Positions 47,497 through 55,775 of a stretch of DNA of 64,000 nucleotides are shown here, piece by piece (positions within the stretch are counted from its first letter, which is position 1; every line of letters begins with the position of its first letter). The translations under genes were made by a program, and so were the position numbers. The notes under the pieces were generated by a model. That model worked only from the letters and a program-made list of their open reading frames with translations. It did not search any database and was not told the DNA's origin. This DNA comes from Marinospirillum perlucidum (GTDB taxonomy: Bacteria > Pseudomonadota > Gammaproteobacteria > Pseudomonadales > Halomonadaceae), in assembly GCF_003336805.1 (NCBI RefSeq), contig NZ_QFWJ01000011.1, forward strand, positions 59,519 through 123,518. Direction: 5' to 3'.

Positions 47497-48994
47497 AATC
47501 GTTCACACTATCAGTAGAGTATTTGATACTTTTTCTTAAAAGCAAATGATCAAAAACGATGACTGGAATAATCAGCATCCCCACAATAAAAAAGGAGGTA
47601 AACAAAGCAGATGAAGGCAAACTCACAACTGGATAGTGATACCAGGATAATTCCAGTTGATAAAACTCATTCCAGATCGACCAAAATAGCAGGCAAAGCA
47701 ACACTGAAATAAGGAAGGCAAGAATAAAAAAAGGAAAGTACAAAGAAACATTCAGGCCCTGTAGACGCAAAAAAGCAATGCTCTGACGATTGGCACCATG
47801 GAATCGAAATACCATCGCACTCACTAATAGAAGAGCAAATACAAACAATAGGGTAGCCGGGTAGTAGACTAGTTTAGATAGAGCGTTATGACCTAAAGAA
47901 CCATTGAGCTCTTTTCCTTGCCAAGACAAGTCAAAAAATTCTTCCTCCAACCCACTGACAAACTCATCATGCTGACTTTTCCCTGAAAACCAAAGATATA
48001 AATAATGTGAAAGAGTAGCATTTTCCTGATCAGCCAGAGTGCTTAATTCATCCATAAGCATAGAGTTTACCCACGCAAATCCTGACCAAAACTCTGGTTG
48101 AAAAGAGGTCGTCGCAGTGATGTTCAGCAGAGGTCGCAGTGTCCATTCACGTGCAAGCTGAGTAGGTTCGTCACTACTCAGGGAGACAGACAGAAAATCT
48201 TTAAAGCTTCCACCTAAGTCAATGCTTGTATTTCGATCCAAAATAACCTGCTGACTGAAAGGTGAAGGAAAAGCAACACTATAAATAGCTTCAATGCCAC
48301 GTTGCATTAGCAGGTAGTTATCTGACGTCCCCTGAGGTTTAACCGTTGCAGCACTAAGGTCAAAACCGACACCACTGTGTGCTAGCGGTAGAAAACTATT
48401 CATCCCACTGATAAGAAAACTATAGAGTTGCTCTCTTTGCTCAGTGGATAGTTCCTCCTCAAACACTTCTATTAACCACTCATTGTTGCTGAGATCGGTT
48501 ACCAAGGGTTGATAGCCAAAAACACGAGTGCCCTCAGCTTGCAGATTACAGTGGGAAACAACAAACTCCCACTTTGAACGGCTTGCCTGAAGGTCGATAA
48601 GAGGACATTGGGAGACACCGCCCGATGAGTGGCTAACCTTCAAGTGAAGCTCTGGAGCTTGAAGCTCATGAAGGTTTAAAGTAATAGGTATGCTCGGAAC
48701 TCCATTGATCAGAAACACCTGGTGATCAAGGTGCAGGCGACGCCCGTGAATGACTTGATCAATACCTAACACCTCGGCCCTTTCTAGTGCTAAGGATTTT
48801 TGGTCTTCATTCAAAACCAATGCAAGATCAGGTGCCCATAAAGAACCGGGTCCGGCCTGATTTTTTAATATTTCAGGAAGACTGAACATCATGCCCATCA
48901 GAAGTATAACTGAAGTTATAGCCAAAACTTTTACCAGCAAAAACACTGGATGGGTGCGAAGATAAGATAAAAACAAGCGGCAATAAATAATCAT
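47489..48994 (-). CDS. FtsX-fold ABC permease, LolC/LolE-like (501 aa)
   Basis: About 501 residues with the topology of LolCDE/MacB permeases: one N-terminal helix (about 15-40), a large periplasmic domain (about 42-380), and three C-terminal helices (about 385-405, 412-440, 460-485). Such permeases do not move substrate through the membrane but transmit ATPase motion to the periplasm, as in lipoprotein release. Its sequence is too diverged to name LolC or LolE. The ATG at 48994 overlaps the preceding stop as TAATG; the frame also runs back to a TTG at 49006. Confidence 0.8.
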   Translation of the reverse strand: MIIYCRLFLSYLRTHPVFLLVKVLAITSVILLMGMMFSLPEILKNQAGPGSLWAPDLALVLNEDQKSLALERAEVLGIDQVIHGRRLHLDHQVFLINGVPSIPITLNLHELQAPELHLKVSHSSGGVSQCPLIDLQASRSKWEFVVSHCNLQAEGTRVFGYQPLVTDLSNNEWLIEVFEEELSTEQREQLYSFLISGMNSFLPLAHSGVGFDLSAATVKPQGTSDNYLLMQRGIEAIYSVAFPSPFSQQVILDRNTSIDLGGSFKDFLSVSLSSDEPTQLAREWTLRPLLNITATTSFQPEFWSGFAWVNSMLMDELSTLADQENATLSHYLYLWFSGKSQHDEFVSGLEEEFFDLSWQGKELNGSLGHNALSKLVYYPATLLFVFALLLVSAMVFRFHGANRQSIAFLRLQGLNVSLYFPFFILAFLISVLLCLLFWSIWNEFYQLELSWYHYPVVSLPSSALFTSFFIVGMLIIPVIVFDHLLLRKSIKYSTDSVNDYV

Positions 48995-50070
48995 TATCTT
49001 TCCCAAAACCCTCGCCCATTATTACGCCATCTCGTATAGATAACTAGGTAAATAACCGGCCAGCTCAGCAGTGCAAGAAAAATAATCGATAGACTTGGAT
49101 GACTAGACTCCCACATAAGATGCAGCTCACTGGAAAGATAGCTTAATACAGCACCAGATAGGAACTGATAGAAGAGGAAAGCTAAAGCAAGAATAATTAC
49201 CGCGCTTACAGCAAAGGTACAACTAACGACCAAGGCGACAAGATGAAAGTATGCAGAAAAATAGGATACAAATCCCAGCCATTGTTTGATCTGATCAACG
49301 AGTGACCTGGAAAACACAATAAGAAATGTCAGCGTTGCAATGAGGATAAAAAAACCGGCATAGGTTGAAAAGTACTGCACCAGTGAAAAGATCAACCTGT
49401 TCTTTAAGGGCAGCAAGTCAACCCAACTTTTTAAGTTTGTATCGGCAGCTTGCAAGGTCTCCCAAGCAGGTGACTGGTAATTCACATTAACCGCAACCCA
49501 GGTCTGCATCCTTGCTCGGCCAAAAACCCGGAGTTCTTCAACAGTCTGCGGGTGAAAAACCATCCAGCGATCAGAGGTTACAACAGGTAAAAGATTTACG
49601 TCTAAATGCAGAGGAGCTCCTCTATTTCCCATCAAGCTAATTCTGTACTGACCAAAAAGTTCATAGATACGCTGATAAATTGGTGGGGTAACATACACCT
49701 CATTTTGCTGTGGAGTTATACCACCTGCTAATGAGTAGGGACTGGCCGAACGAATATTCAGGTCAGGCATTAAGAATTTCTTATTCGTATCAGCAGGGTC
49801 ACTAATTGGTAAGCTTTCATTAAGCGCTAACAAATGTCTTTCAAAATCAGCCTCTATAACCTCTGGTTCGGTCCTTGAATTGATATAGACCTCAGGATAG
49901 ATGCTTTTGATATTTTCAATCAGCTGTACTTCAGAAAAGCGAATTGAATGAATCACCATTAGCAAACTTGCACCAACTACTATCATGGTCAGAAAAATCA
50001 GGAGAGAATCAATTCGAAAGAAAATTGATCGAACCAGTATGAGCCAAGATGCAAGTATGCGATTTATCAT
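48994..50070 (-). CDS. FtsX-fold ABC permease, LolC/LolE-like (358 aa)
   Basis: A 358-residue permease with the same plan as its neighbour: helix 1 (about 16-40), periplasmic domain (about 42-235) and three C-terminal helices (about 238-260, 282-312, 328-350). The two differ mainly in the size of the periplasmic domain, 190 against 340 residues, so they would form a heterodimer like LolC-LolE. A single base separates it from the upstream stop, and its stop TAA overlaps the next ATG. I infer a mechanotransmitting complex with the ATPase at 46762-47496. Confidence 0.8.
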   Translation of the reverse strand: MINRILASWLILVRSIFFRIDSLLIFLTMIVVGASLLMVIHSIRFSEVQLIENIKSIYPEVYINSRTEPEVIEADFERHLLALNESLPISDPADTNKKFLMPDLNIRSASPYSLAGGITPQQNEVYVTPPIYQRIYELFGQYRISLMGNRGAPLHLDVNLLPVVTSDRWMVFHPQTVEELRVFGRARMQTWVAVNVNYQSPAWETLQAADTNLKSWVDLLPLKNRLIFSLVQYFSTYAGFFILIATLTFLIVFSRSLVDQIKQWLGFVSYFSAYFHLVALVVSCTFAVSAVIILALAFLFYQFLSGAVLSYLSSELHLMWESSHPSLSIIFLALLSWPVIYLVIYTRWRNNGRGFWER

Positions 50071-50071
50071 G

Positions 50072-50884
50072 CTACTGTTTCTGCTTTAGCTTGGTTTGAT
50101 TATTAGGGCCGGACTCAGGTGCAGACTCGGACTCAGGTGCAGACTCGGACTCAGGTTCAAATTCAGACTCAGACTCAGGTTCAGATTCAGATTCGGATTC
50201 AGGTTCGGATTCGGACTGAGATACAGACTTAGACCCAGGCGTAGATTCAGTAGCCGCCTCTTGCTCATGAGAAGGCTCTAGGGTTAGCTCACTACAGGGG
50301 CCTTCATCAGCCTGATCGCACTGACTCGAAATCCTAGTAAGTAAACTCTGCGTAAGCCTAGCAATGGACTCTTTGGCTTCTGAACTCATGGCCCTTCCGG
50401 GTAAAATCTCAAATTCACCATTTACTGAGTAGCTGCGGCCATTGCTATATAAAAAGTTGACTGAATATGCTAAATGGCAGGGTGATGAACCACATTCATA
50501 TAAGCGTTCACTAAGGTCATCAAAGGTTAACCAACCAAGTGCCAAGGCTTCCTGATTGTTAATCCAATCGATTTTTGCATTTTTTGATAACTGATAAAAA
50601 CGCTCGATATTTTGCTGCCCCACAGAACTAGCCGGAGCAGTTTCAACAATCGCCAGGTGAAAGTTTTGGTTTATAAGTTCTCGAGCATGATTGGCAACCC
50701 CTGACTGAAAAGATGCAAAACTGCTTCGTGCTATATCTATCTTCACGTCATTATCCTGAGATTCCAGCTCAGAATAATTCAAATGGGGGGGTACAACTGC
50801 AATAAATTCTGTACTGGCAGCACTGACCGGCAGCATAAAAAGGCTGAACAGGCACAGTAGTAAAAAGGCTCTAATATTCATCAT
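50072..50884 (-). CDS. Island exported protein with Ser/Glu repeat tail (270 aa)
   Basis: A 270-residue protein: signal peptide (MMNIRAFLLLCLFSLFMLPVSA), a compact domain (about 24-185) with a TolB-N/CsgG-like flavour (FIAVVPPHLNY, HARELINQNFHLAIVETAP), four cysteines, then a tail of SE/PE repeats (about 222-258) ending in a basic stretch. No firm family. It directly precedes the two permeases (1-base gap), so it is a strong candidate for a periplasmic partner of the transporter, with the repeat tail as a spacer. Confidence 0.75.
   Translation of the reverse strand: MMNIRAFLLLCLFSLFMLPVSAASTEFIAVVPPHLNYSELESQDNDVKIDIARSSFASFQSGVANHARELINQNFHLAIVETAPASSVGQQNIERFYQLSKNAKIDWINNQEALALGWLTFDDLSERLYECGSSPCHLAYSVNFLYSNGRSYSVNGEFEILPGRAMSSEAKESIARLTQSLLTRISSQCDQADEGPCSELTLEPSHEQEAATESTPGSKSVSQSESEPESESESEPESESEFEPESESAPESESAPESGPNNQTKLKQKQ
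50111..50221 (-). repeat. Hexanucleotide-based Ser-Glu/Pro-Glu coding repeat
   Basis: About 111 bases of tandem hexamers (GACTCA, GATTCG, GACTCG and similar in plus-strand reading), with occasional longer units, encode repeated SE, PE and AP dipeptides in the 270-residue island protein. All unit lengths are multiples of three, so slippage would change tail length without breaking the frame. Confidence 0.85.
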
Positions 50885-50889
50885 TGTAT

Positions 50890-51624
50890 TTAGAATCCGC
50901 TGAGACTTGAACCAGGATCGGTCACTTCATTTGATTGCAAAACTTCCTGATAGATATCATTTGCAGCCTCCTGAATTTTGGCCAACAAAGCAGGCTGATC
51001 ATAAGCCCAACGGTTACGGTAGGGAGTAGCAGTGAACTCGATGTACTTGTTTGCTGAATGACCACTGGCAGGAATATCTGCAACAAGATCCAGGTTGATC
51101 GTGATCGAGTCACTTTCCAGTGTCGACATTTCATGATTGATCATAATTTCGAAATCCTGCACATAGAGTGTCAGCAGGCCGATCAGCTCATTGTCATTAG
51201 ACACTTGCCGGGTGTATTCCCGACCGCTCATTGCAGTATATTCATAAAACAGGCGGACTAGTGCCTGCTGTGCCTCGATTTGTGAGGCACGCAGTGGAAA
51301 AGGTTTTCCTGAATAGGGGCCACAAGGCACATTGATTCCAAGCATTGGATCGCTCTGGCAGGGAATCTTGACATCCTTTACACCCACCCCTGTCAGTGAC
51401 TGCCTATGAATGATCGTCGTTGCTGAAGAGCGCATTTGCTGAAAAGTATCAGCAACAATATTTCTGACCAGAGGTCGTGCCGTCGGGTTAATGAAAGTAT
51501 CCGGAATCGCAACAGGAATGACACCGATATTACCCGCATGAGACCTGTCTTCTTCCGCATGAGCAACTGGGAAGAAAAAAGTCAGCAACAACAAACTCAA
51601 GAACAGGCTATTTATTAGCTTCAT
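50890..51624 (-). CDS. Island exported protein, CsgG/YajG-flavoured (244 aa)
   Basis: About 244 residues: signal peptide MKLINSLFLSLLLLTFFFPVAHA, then a domain beginning NIGVIPVAIPDTFINPTARP and VRNIVADTFQQMRSSATT, and ending with helices (LLAKIQEAANDIYQEVLQ). The alternation of strands with an N-terminal helix is reminiscent of CsgG, LpoB and YajG-like envelope proteins, but this is weak. Three cysteines in the middle. The start at 51624 with AAGGTG 6 bases upstream is preferred over 51669, which would overlap the upstream gene and add 15 residues before the signal peptide. Confidence 0.7.
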   Translation of the reverse strand: MKLINSLFLSLLLLTFFFPVAHAEEDRSHAGNIGVIPVAIPDTFINPTARPLVRNIVADTFQQMRSSATTIIHRQSLTGVGVKDVKIPCQSDPMLGINVPCGPYSGKPFPLRASQIEAQQALVRLFYEYTAMSGREYTRQVSNDNELIGLLTLYVQDFEIMINHEMSTLESDSITINLDLVADIPASGHSANKYIEFTATPYRNRWAYDQPALLAKIQEAANDIYQEVLQSNEVTDPGSSLSGF

Positions 51625-51634
51625 CCCTTGCACC

Positions 51635-53356
51635 TTACTGACAAGCATTGCTTTCGCCCTCAATTCCAAGCAGGCCGTTATAGACTATAAAGTTACCTTG
51701 CAACTGAGGTTGCTCAGACAAAAAAGAAATATGGGGGTATTCACTAACAAAACTATCAATTAGCTGACTTTGAGCAGAGTTCTTATTGATTGCGTGAGTC
51801 ATATCAAAATGGCATTGATCATTAATAACATCAGCAGAGGTAATGCTGGCATTATTAATATTTGACAAGCGTGATCCCATATCCTGACAAATTGAGGTAA
51901 TAATCTCAGACTCAGGAACAGAGGTCTGAATGTAATCGCCTTGAATAAACGATATTTGGCTCATCTGGTTAATTTTATCTCTATTGTTGACACCGGCTTC
52001 ATTTAATACTGAGGTAATCAGTTGATTTTCTGCCAGAGATGCAGAGTAATTAAGGGTCATTTCTTCCGTAAGTGTTGCATCGTCATTATCTTTACCACTG
52101 GGAAATTCAACGACGGCTTCCGATGCGTTCAGCAAGGTCATAGAGTAGCTTTTAACAACATTGTTTATGCTCCCTAGCATAGTCATATAATGAAAAGGAT
52201 CATCCCCTTCCACTTCAATATTCAAATTAATACTGGAGCACTGGTTATCCCCTTCATCAAGGCTAACGGCATAGCTAAAATCCGAGGAGTTCAGTTGCGG
52301 AATCGATGCTAGTGATCGACTGATATGAGTCTCCAAACCGGAAAGGATTTCCGAACAATATGCACCGATATCAAATGAAATGCTGTAGTTGCCATTCACC
52401 AGTTCAACATCTTCTGATACTGAGTTTGCATTGAGACGAGCGGAGGCATATTGGCTTCTGAGTTGAGAGTCGGGGCTGCCTTCTATTCGGTGGTTTACGC
52501 GATACTGGTCATAACTCATCTCCATCCCTATGGGATTTGAGTTCAAGAAACCCAAGTTTCTCGAAATCTGCTGGGTCGACATGCTAACAATTCTCTGTTC
52601 AACTGCAACTTGATGCTGCTTTTCTTCCCCAGCTGCAACCAACTTCAGTGACCAGGCTCCAGAAGCAGCATTAGCTTCCCGCACGTAACTTTCACCTTGC
52701 ATTATATTGATCAAAGGCACTTCAGCTTGCCCTTCCTGATCAAGCCTCAAGAGATACTGGTCCACTTCACACTGATCACCACCCAGTGTACCTCTACCCT
52801 GGCCTTCTAGAAAAACCCTTAAAAAACGATTGGTGCCAGGTTCGTAAAAGTACATGCGCTTTTCATTGTTGCCTTCATTTAAACCTAGAGCAATCAAGAG
52901 AGCTTCCGTATTAAAAACGGGCTCAACAGGGAAATTACTGACGGGTCGCCCCTGTTGATCAAGGATAACTGCACGATTCGCACGGTCGACTTCAGGAACC
53001 CGAGCGCGCCTTAAAATATCCTGACCTTCTGCATCAGAAAGATCATAGCGAAGACTATAACTATCCTGACCATTCACACTGATGCTGTTTAAGGTATATC
53101 CAAAATCACTGCTTAGTGGCTGCCCCAATGAGAAAGCTTTTATTTCTGCGTAAAAGGGCAGATTATCACTAGCTTGTAACCCTCTATTTGACACCTGAAC
53201 CTGATGATCGGGACTTATATCGAGCATCAATACCCCGCGTGGCTCCCCGTTAAGCTCAACCAGGTACTGGAGTTGCGTTGAGCTTGCCACCGCGCTGCTC
53301 ACTGCCAGAGTAGAAAAGGCAGCTGTCACAAGAAATCGATTCAATTTATTCATCAC
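51635..53356 (-). CDS. Island large exported protein, unknown (573 aa)
   Basis: A 573-residue secreted or periplasmic protein with a normal signal peptide (to about residue 24, AVA then SS). I recognise no domain. The first third is strand-rich (LQYLVELNGEPRGVLMLDISPDHQV), while the C-terminal half has regular Ser/Asn-rich segments and six or so cysteines. It is followed 10 bases later by the 244-residue protein. It could be a structural or substrate component of whatever the island builds; there is no sequence motif to say which. Confidence 0.7.
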   Translation of the reverse strand: MMNKLNRFLVTAAFSTLAVSSAVASSTQLQYLVELNGEPRGVLMLDISPDHQVQVSNRGLQASDNLPFYAEIKAFSLGQPLSSDFGYTLNSISVNGQDSYSLRYDLSDAEGQDILRRARVPEVDRANRAVILDQQGRPVSNFPVEPVFNTEALLIALGLNEGNNEKRMYFYEPGTNRFLRVFLEGQGRGTLGGDQCEVDQYLLRLDQEGQAEVPLINIMQGESYVREANAASGAWSLKLVAAGEEKQHQVAVEQRIVSMSTQQISRNLGFLNSNPIGMEMSYDQYRVNHRIEGSPDSQLRSQYASARLNANSVSEDVELVNGNYSISFDIGAYCSEILSGLETHISRSLASIPQLNSSDFSYAVSLDEGDNQCSSINLNIEVEGDDPFHYMTMLGSINNVVKSYSMTLLNASEAVVEFPSGKDNDDATLTEEMTLNYSASLAENQLITSVLNEAGVNNRDKINQMSQISFIQGDYIQTSVPESEIITSICQDMGSRLSNINNASITSADVINDQCHFDMTHAINKNSAQSQLIDSFVSEYPHISFLSEQPQLQGNFIVYNGLLGIEGESNACQ

Positions 53357-53368
53357 ACACCTTTACTT

Positions 53369-54220
53369 TTAATTTTTAAAGTGGTCAAAGCCCAACAATT
53401 CAGTAGAATAAGTACCCAATCCTATTTTTTCTTCGGAAGAAAGGGTGCCTCGTAAATAACGATTGGAAAGGTTAATCTGCTCACTCTCACCTTGCTCGAT
53501 ATCACCATTAAAAACTCGACGACCGTTTATATTTAATTCAAATGATTGCAAGGCACTAATCCCGTCGTTCACAATCCTGACCTGGGAATCTTTTTTATCA
53601 TAATACTCAATTACCACATAAGTATTCATACCTAAAGAAAGCCTTAATTCAGCCAACTCTAGCGGGGCATTATAATAACGCTCATTTTCATTAACGTACT
53701 GACGCAAACTCGGAAATCCCGGCAAAGTACCTGGTTGAGTTGCAACACATTCTACTGCAATTGTTAAATAACCATCACCTTCAGGTTCATCTGCAATATC
53801 GACGGCTTGAGTATAAAGCGCAAGAATTTCATAAAACAATAAATCCCGAAGTTCATTAGGATCTATCTGATCCAGGTCATAGGATTGCCTAAAATTCAAA
53901 AAGCTTTCAAGATCAGGTTTATTCCCTTGGGTGTACAGCAACTCATCCCGGTACACACTCATTTCGTAAATTAACTCAAGAAGATCTCTATCAGTTTCAG
54001 CATCTCGCAAGGCGTCAAGAAACCATTGAGCTGCCCTATATTTATTAACGGCATCCTCTTTAGAAAGGTCATCTTCAGCAATCTCACAATTTTCTGAAAT
54101 GCGCAACGAGAAGTCCGGAACCTCAGACCAAGAGAAATTTGAATACAGCAAGCTGCAACCTGTTACTCCCAGCATAAAAAACAAGGAAAATTTTTTCGAA
54201 AAATCTTGTATTCTTTGCAT
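53369..54220 (-). CDS. Island lipoprotein, unknown family (283 aa)
   Basis: A 283-residue lipoprotein with lipobox VTGC (C22) after MQRIQDFSKKFSLFFMLG; the +2 residue is Ser, predicting outer-membrane sorting. The mature protein is helical and acidic in its first half (about 45-150, with helix-pair character such as KYRAAQWFLDALRDAETDRDLLELI), then has a strand-rich C-terminal domain (TYVVIEYYDKKDSQVRIVND, FELNINGRRVFNGD). No family recognised. Neighbours are the outer-membrane barrel (20 bases upstream) and the 573-residue protein. Confidence 0.75.
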   Translation of the reverse strand: MQRIQDFSKKFSLFFMLGVTGCSLLYSNFSWSEVPDFSLRISENCEIAEDDLSKEDAVNKYRAAQWFLDALRDAETDRDLLELIYEMSVYRDELLYTQGNKPDLESFLNFRQSYDLDQIDPNELRDLLFYEILALYTQAVDIADEPEGDGYLTIAVECVATQPGTLPGFPSLRQYVNENERYYNAPLELAELRLSLGMNTYVVIEYYDKKDSQVRIVNDGISALQSFELNINGRRVFNGDIEQGESEQINLSNRYLRGTLSSEEKIGLGTYSTELLGFDHFKN

Positions 54221-54240
54221 ATCAATTGCGCTTTAATTAT

Positions 54241-55338
54241 TTAAAATTCTGTCTGAAATGTGAGTATCAGGCTGTCTGAACTGACTGCTTGCTCATTGGC
54301 TTCAATTTCTTGGGTAGAATAGCCTATACCAAGATTTTGAATGTAAAAACTAACACCTAAAGTGCTTGATTCCAGCACACCTGCTTCATCATTACCCTGA
54401 TTATAACCAACCGTCAAATCTATCCCACCATAAGTCAAAAGAGTAATGGATGAATGCATACTTTCATAAACCCCAATATTAGCCAAAGCCGGGCTCCAGG
54501 ATTTAATCGGCCCCGGGTCATCCAAAAAAACAACATCCGTATAATCAGTAATCTTGTAATCAATAGAAAAATTGAAAGATGTTTTAATATTCTTAACAAG
54601 CAGCCCAATGCCTACAGCGCTTTGGTGCGGTAAATCAATATCAGTGTCAACATAATCCGCATAATCATTATAGGTCGCCACATAGTCGTCCAAGAAGAAT
54701 TGGCGTCGACTACCACCAATCATTAGACTAATTTTAGAATTATCAATAATTTTACTTTGAACCCCTCCAACCAGCGCAAAACCTGTTTCACCAGAATGCA
54801 AATAACTTAAACCTACTTTAAAGTTAACATCCCAAGCGTCCGGCAAGAAGTTGTATGCTGTCCCTACTCCATAATAACGTCCAGAAAGGGGAGCAAAACC
54901 CTCTTCAGTCTCATCTGGGCCTAGTGTTCTGAATTCACCAAAATCACCTACTGCCACGCCTATACCCCAACTCAAGGCGCTGTAATGCATCCCACCAGTT
55001 ATTCCACCTCCATCTTCATTACTGTAGAGATCGCTTCGATTAGCATTGCTATTACCCCAATCTGGCCGATCGATAAACCCAGCAGATATTTCAAAACCCG
55101 AAGAAGATATATCAGAGCTGATGCTTTTTGATTTGACGGAACCATAAGAATGATTGAGGGTTAAACCAGCTGGATTCTCCAGAATAGAAGATGATCCACT
55201 GATGTGAGCAGTACCCGCACCGACACGACCCAAAGACTGGGCATTCAGATAGGGCATAAAAAGATCTGCAGAGGCTTCCCAGGGAAGTATTATTAAGGAT
55301 AAAGCAAATATACTATGGCGCTTTAAAAACATCTTCAT
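54241..55338 (-). CDS. FadL/TraF-like outer-membrane beta-barrel protein
   Basis: A 365-residue protein with signal peptide (ending WEASA), then QSLGRVGAGTAHISGSSSI and ENPAGLTLNH, the hallmark N-terminal pattern of FadL, PorV and plasmid-TraF-like barrels. The rest alternates polar and hydrophobic residues in beta-hairpins, and the chain ends in Phe (LILTFQTEF), a typical recognition signal for the BAM complex. This family includes hydrophobic-compound channels and the PorV shuttle of type IX secretion. Here it may form the outer-membrane exit of the island system. Its start overlaps the LPP20-like lipoprotein gene by 26 bases. Confidence 0.8.
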   Translation of the reverse strand: MKMFLKRHSIFALSLIILPWEASADLFMPYLNAQSLGRVGAGTAHISGSSSILENPAGLTLNHSYGSVKSKSISSDISSSGFEISAGFIDRPDWGNSNANRSDLYSNEDGGGITGGMHYSALSWGIGVAVGDFGEFRTLGPDETEEGFAPLSGRYYGVGTAYNFLPDAWDVNFKVGLSYLHSGETGFALVGGVQSKIIDNSKISLMIGGSRRQFFLDDYVATYNDYADYVDTDIDLPHQSAVGIGLLVKNIKTSFNFSIDYKITDYTDVVFLDDPGPIKSWSPALANIGVYESMHSSITLLTYGGIDLTVGYNQGNDEAGVLESSTLGVSFYIQNLGIGYSTQEIEANEQAVSSDSLILTFQTEF

Positions 55339-55741
55339 TCATTACCCCTAACAATACATAAAAATGTGAAGCATTTTCCCAGGTATCCAGCTTTTCGCTA
55401 CTTGCCATTAACTGCTGCGTTGATTGATTCGTTGCACAATGAAACTCTTCTGTCGTGTGCCCATTGTCGATAGCTGTGCGCTGCTCACAAACGGATTCTA
55501 TGTGGAGGGATAGGTGCCTTGCCAATTCAGCCTGAGCTCTGATATAGGCAGCTCTCTCATAGTGAGGGATGGTTTTATCCGCTGCACCCACTGCAAGCTG
55601 GTAACCATCACGTTGCGGGTTTAATACCCAAGCAGGTGTACGGCTTTCTGAACTTGCTGCCGTTGAGCTATCATTTACTGCTGAAGCACCACAACCAACC
55701 AGTATAAATATCAATAAAAAAATCAGATAAACTTTATTCAT
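55313..55741 (-). CDS. LPP20-like lipoprotein
   Basis: About 142 residues: lipobox LVGC (C17) with +2 Gly, predicting the outer membrane. The mature part PAWVLNPQRDGYQLAVGAA, then RAAYIRAQAELARHLSLHIES matches the LPP20 pattern seen in Helicobacter Lpp20 and in FlgP of Vibrio flagella, a fold that can build periplasmic or outer-membrane rings. The start at 55741 is chosen since AGGA lies 8 bases upstream. It lies between the RCC1 protein and the barrel. Confidence 0.75.
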   Translation of the reverse strand: MNKVYLIFLLIFILVGCGASAVNDSSTAASSESRTPAWVLNPQRDGYQLAVGAADKTIPHYERAAYIRAQAELARHLSLHIESVCEQRTAIDNGHTTEEFHCATNQSTQQLMASSEKLDTWENASHFYVLLGVMNEDVFKAP

Positions 55742-55775
55742 TAATGTCATCCTGTCAAATAACGGCAAACAAGGA

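Noticed and set aside
50096..50281. Arg/Phe/Leu repeat frame opposite the Ser-Glu repeat
   Set aside because: It is only the complement of the hexamer repeat in the 270-residue island protein.
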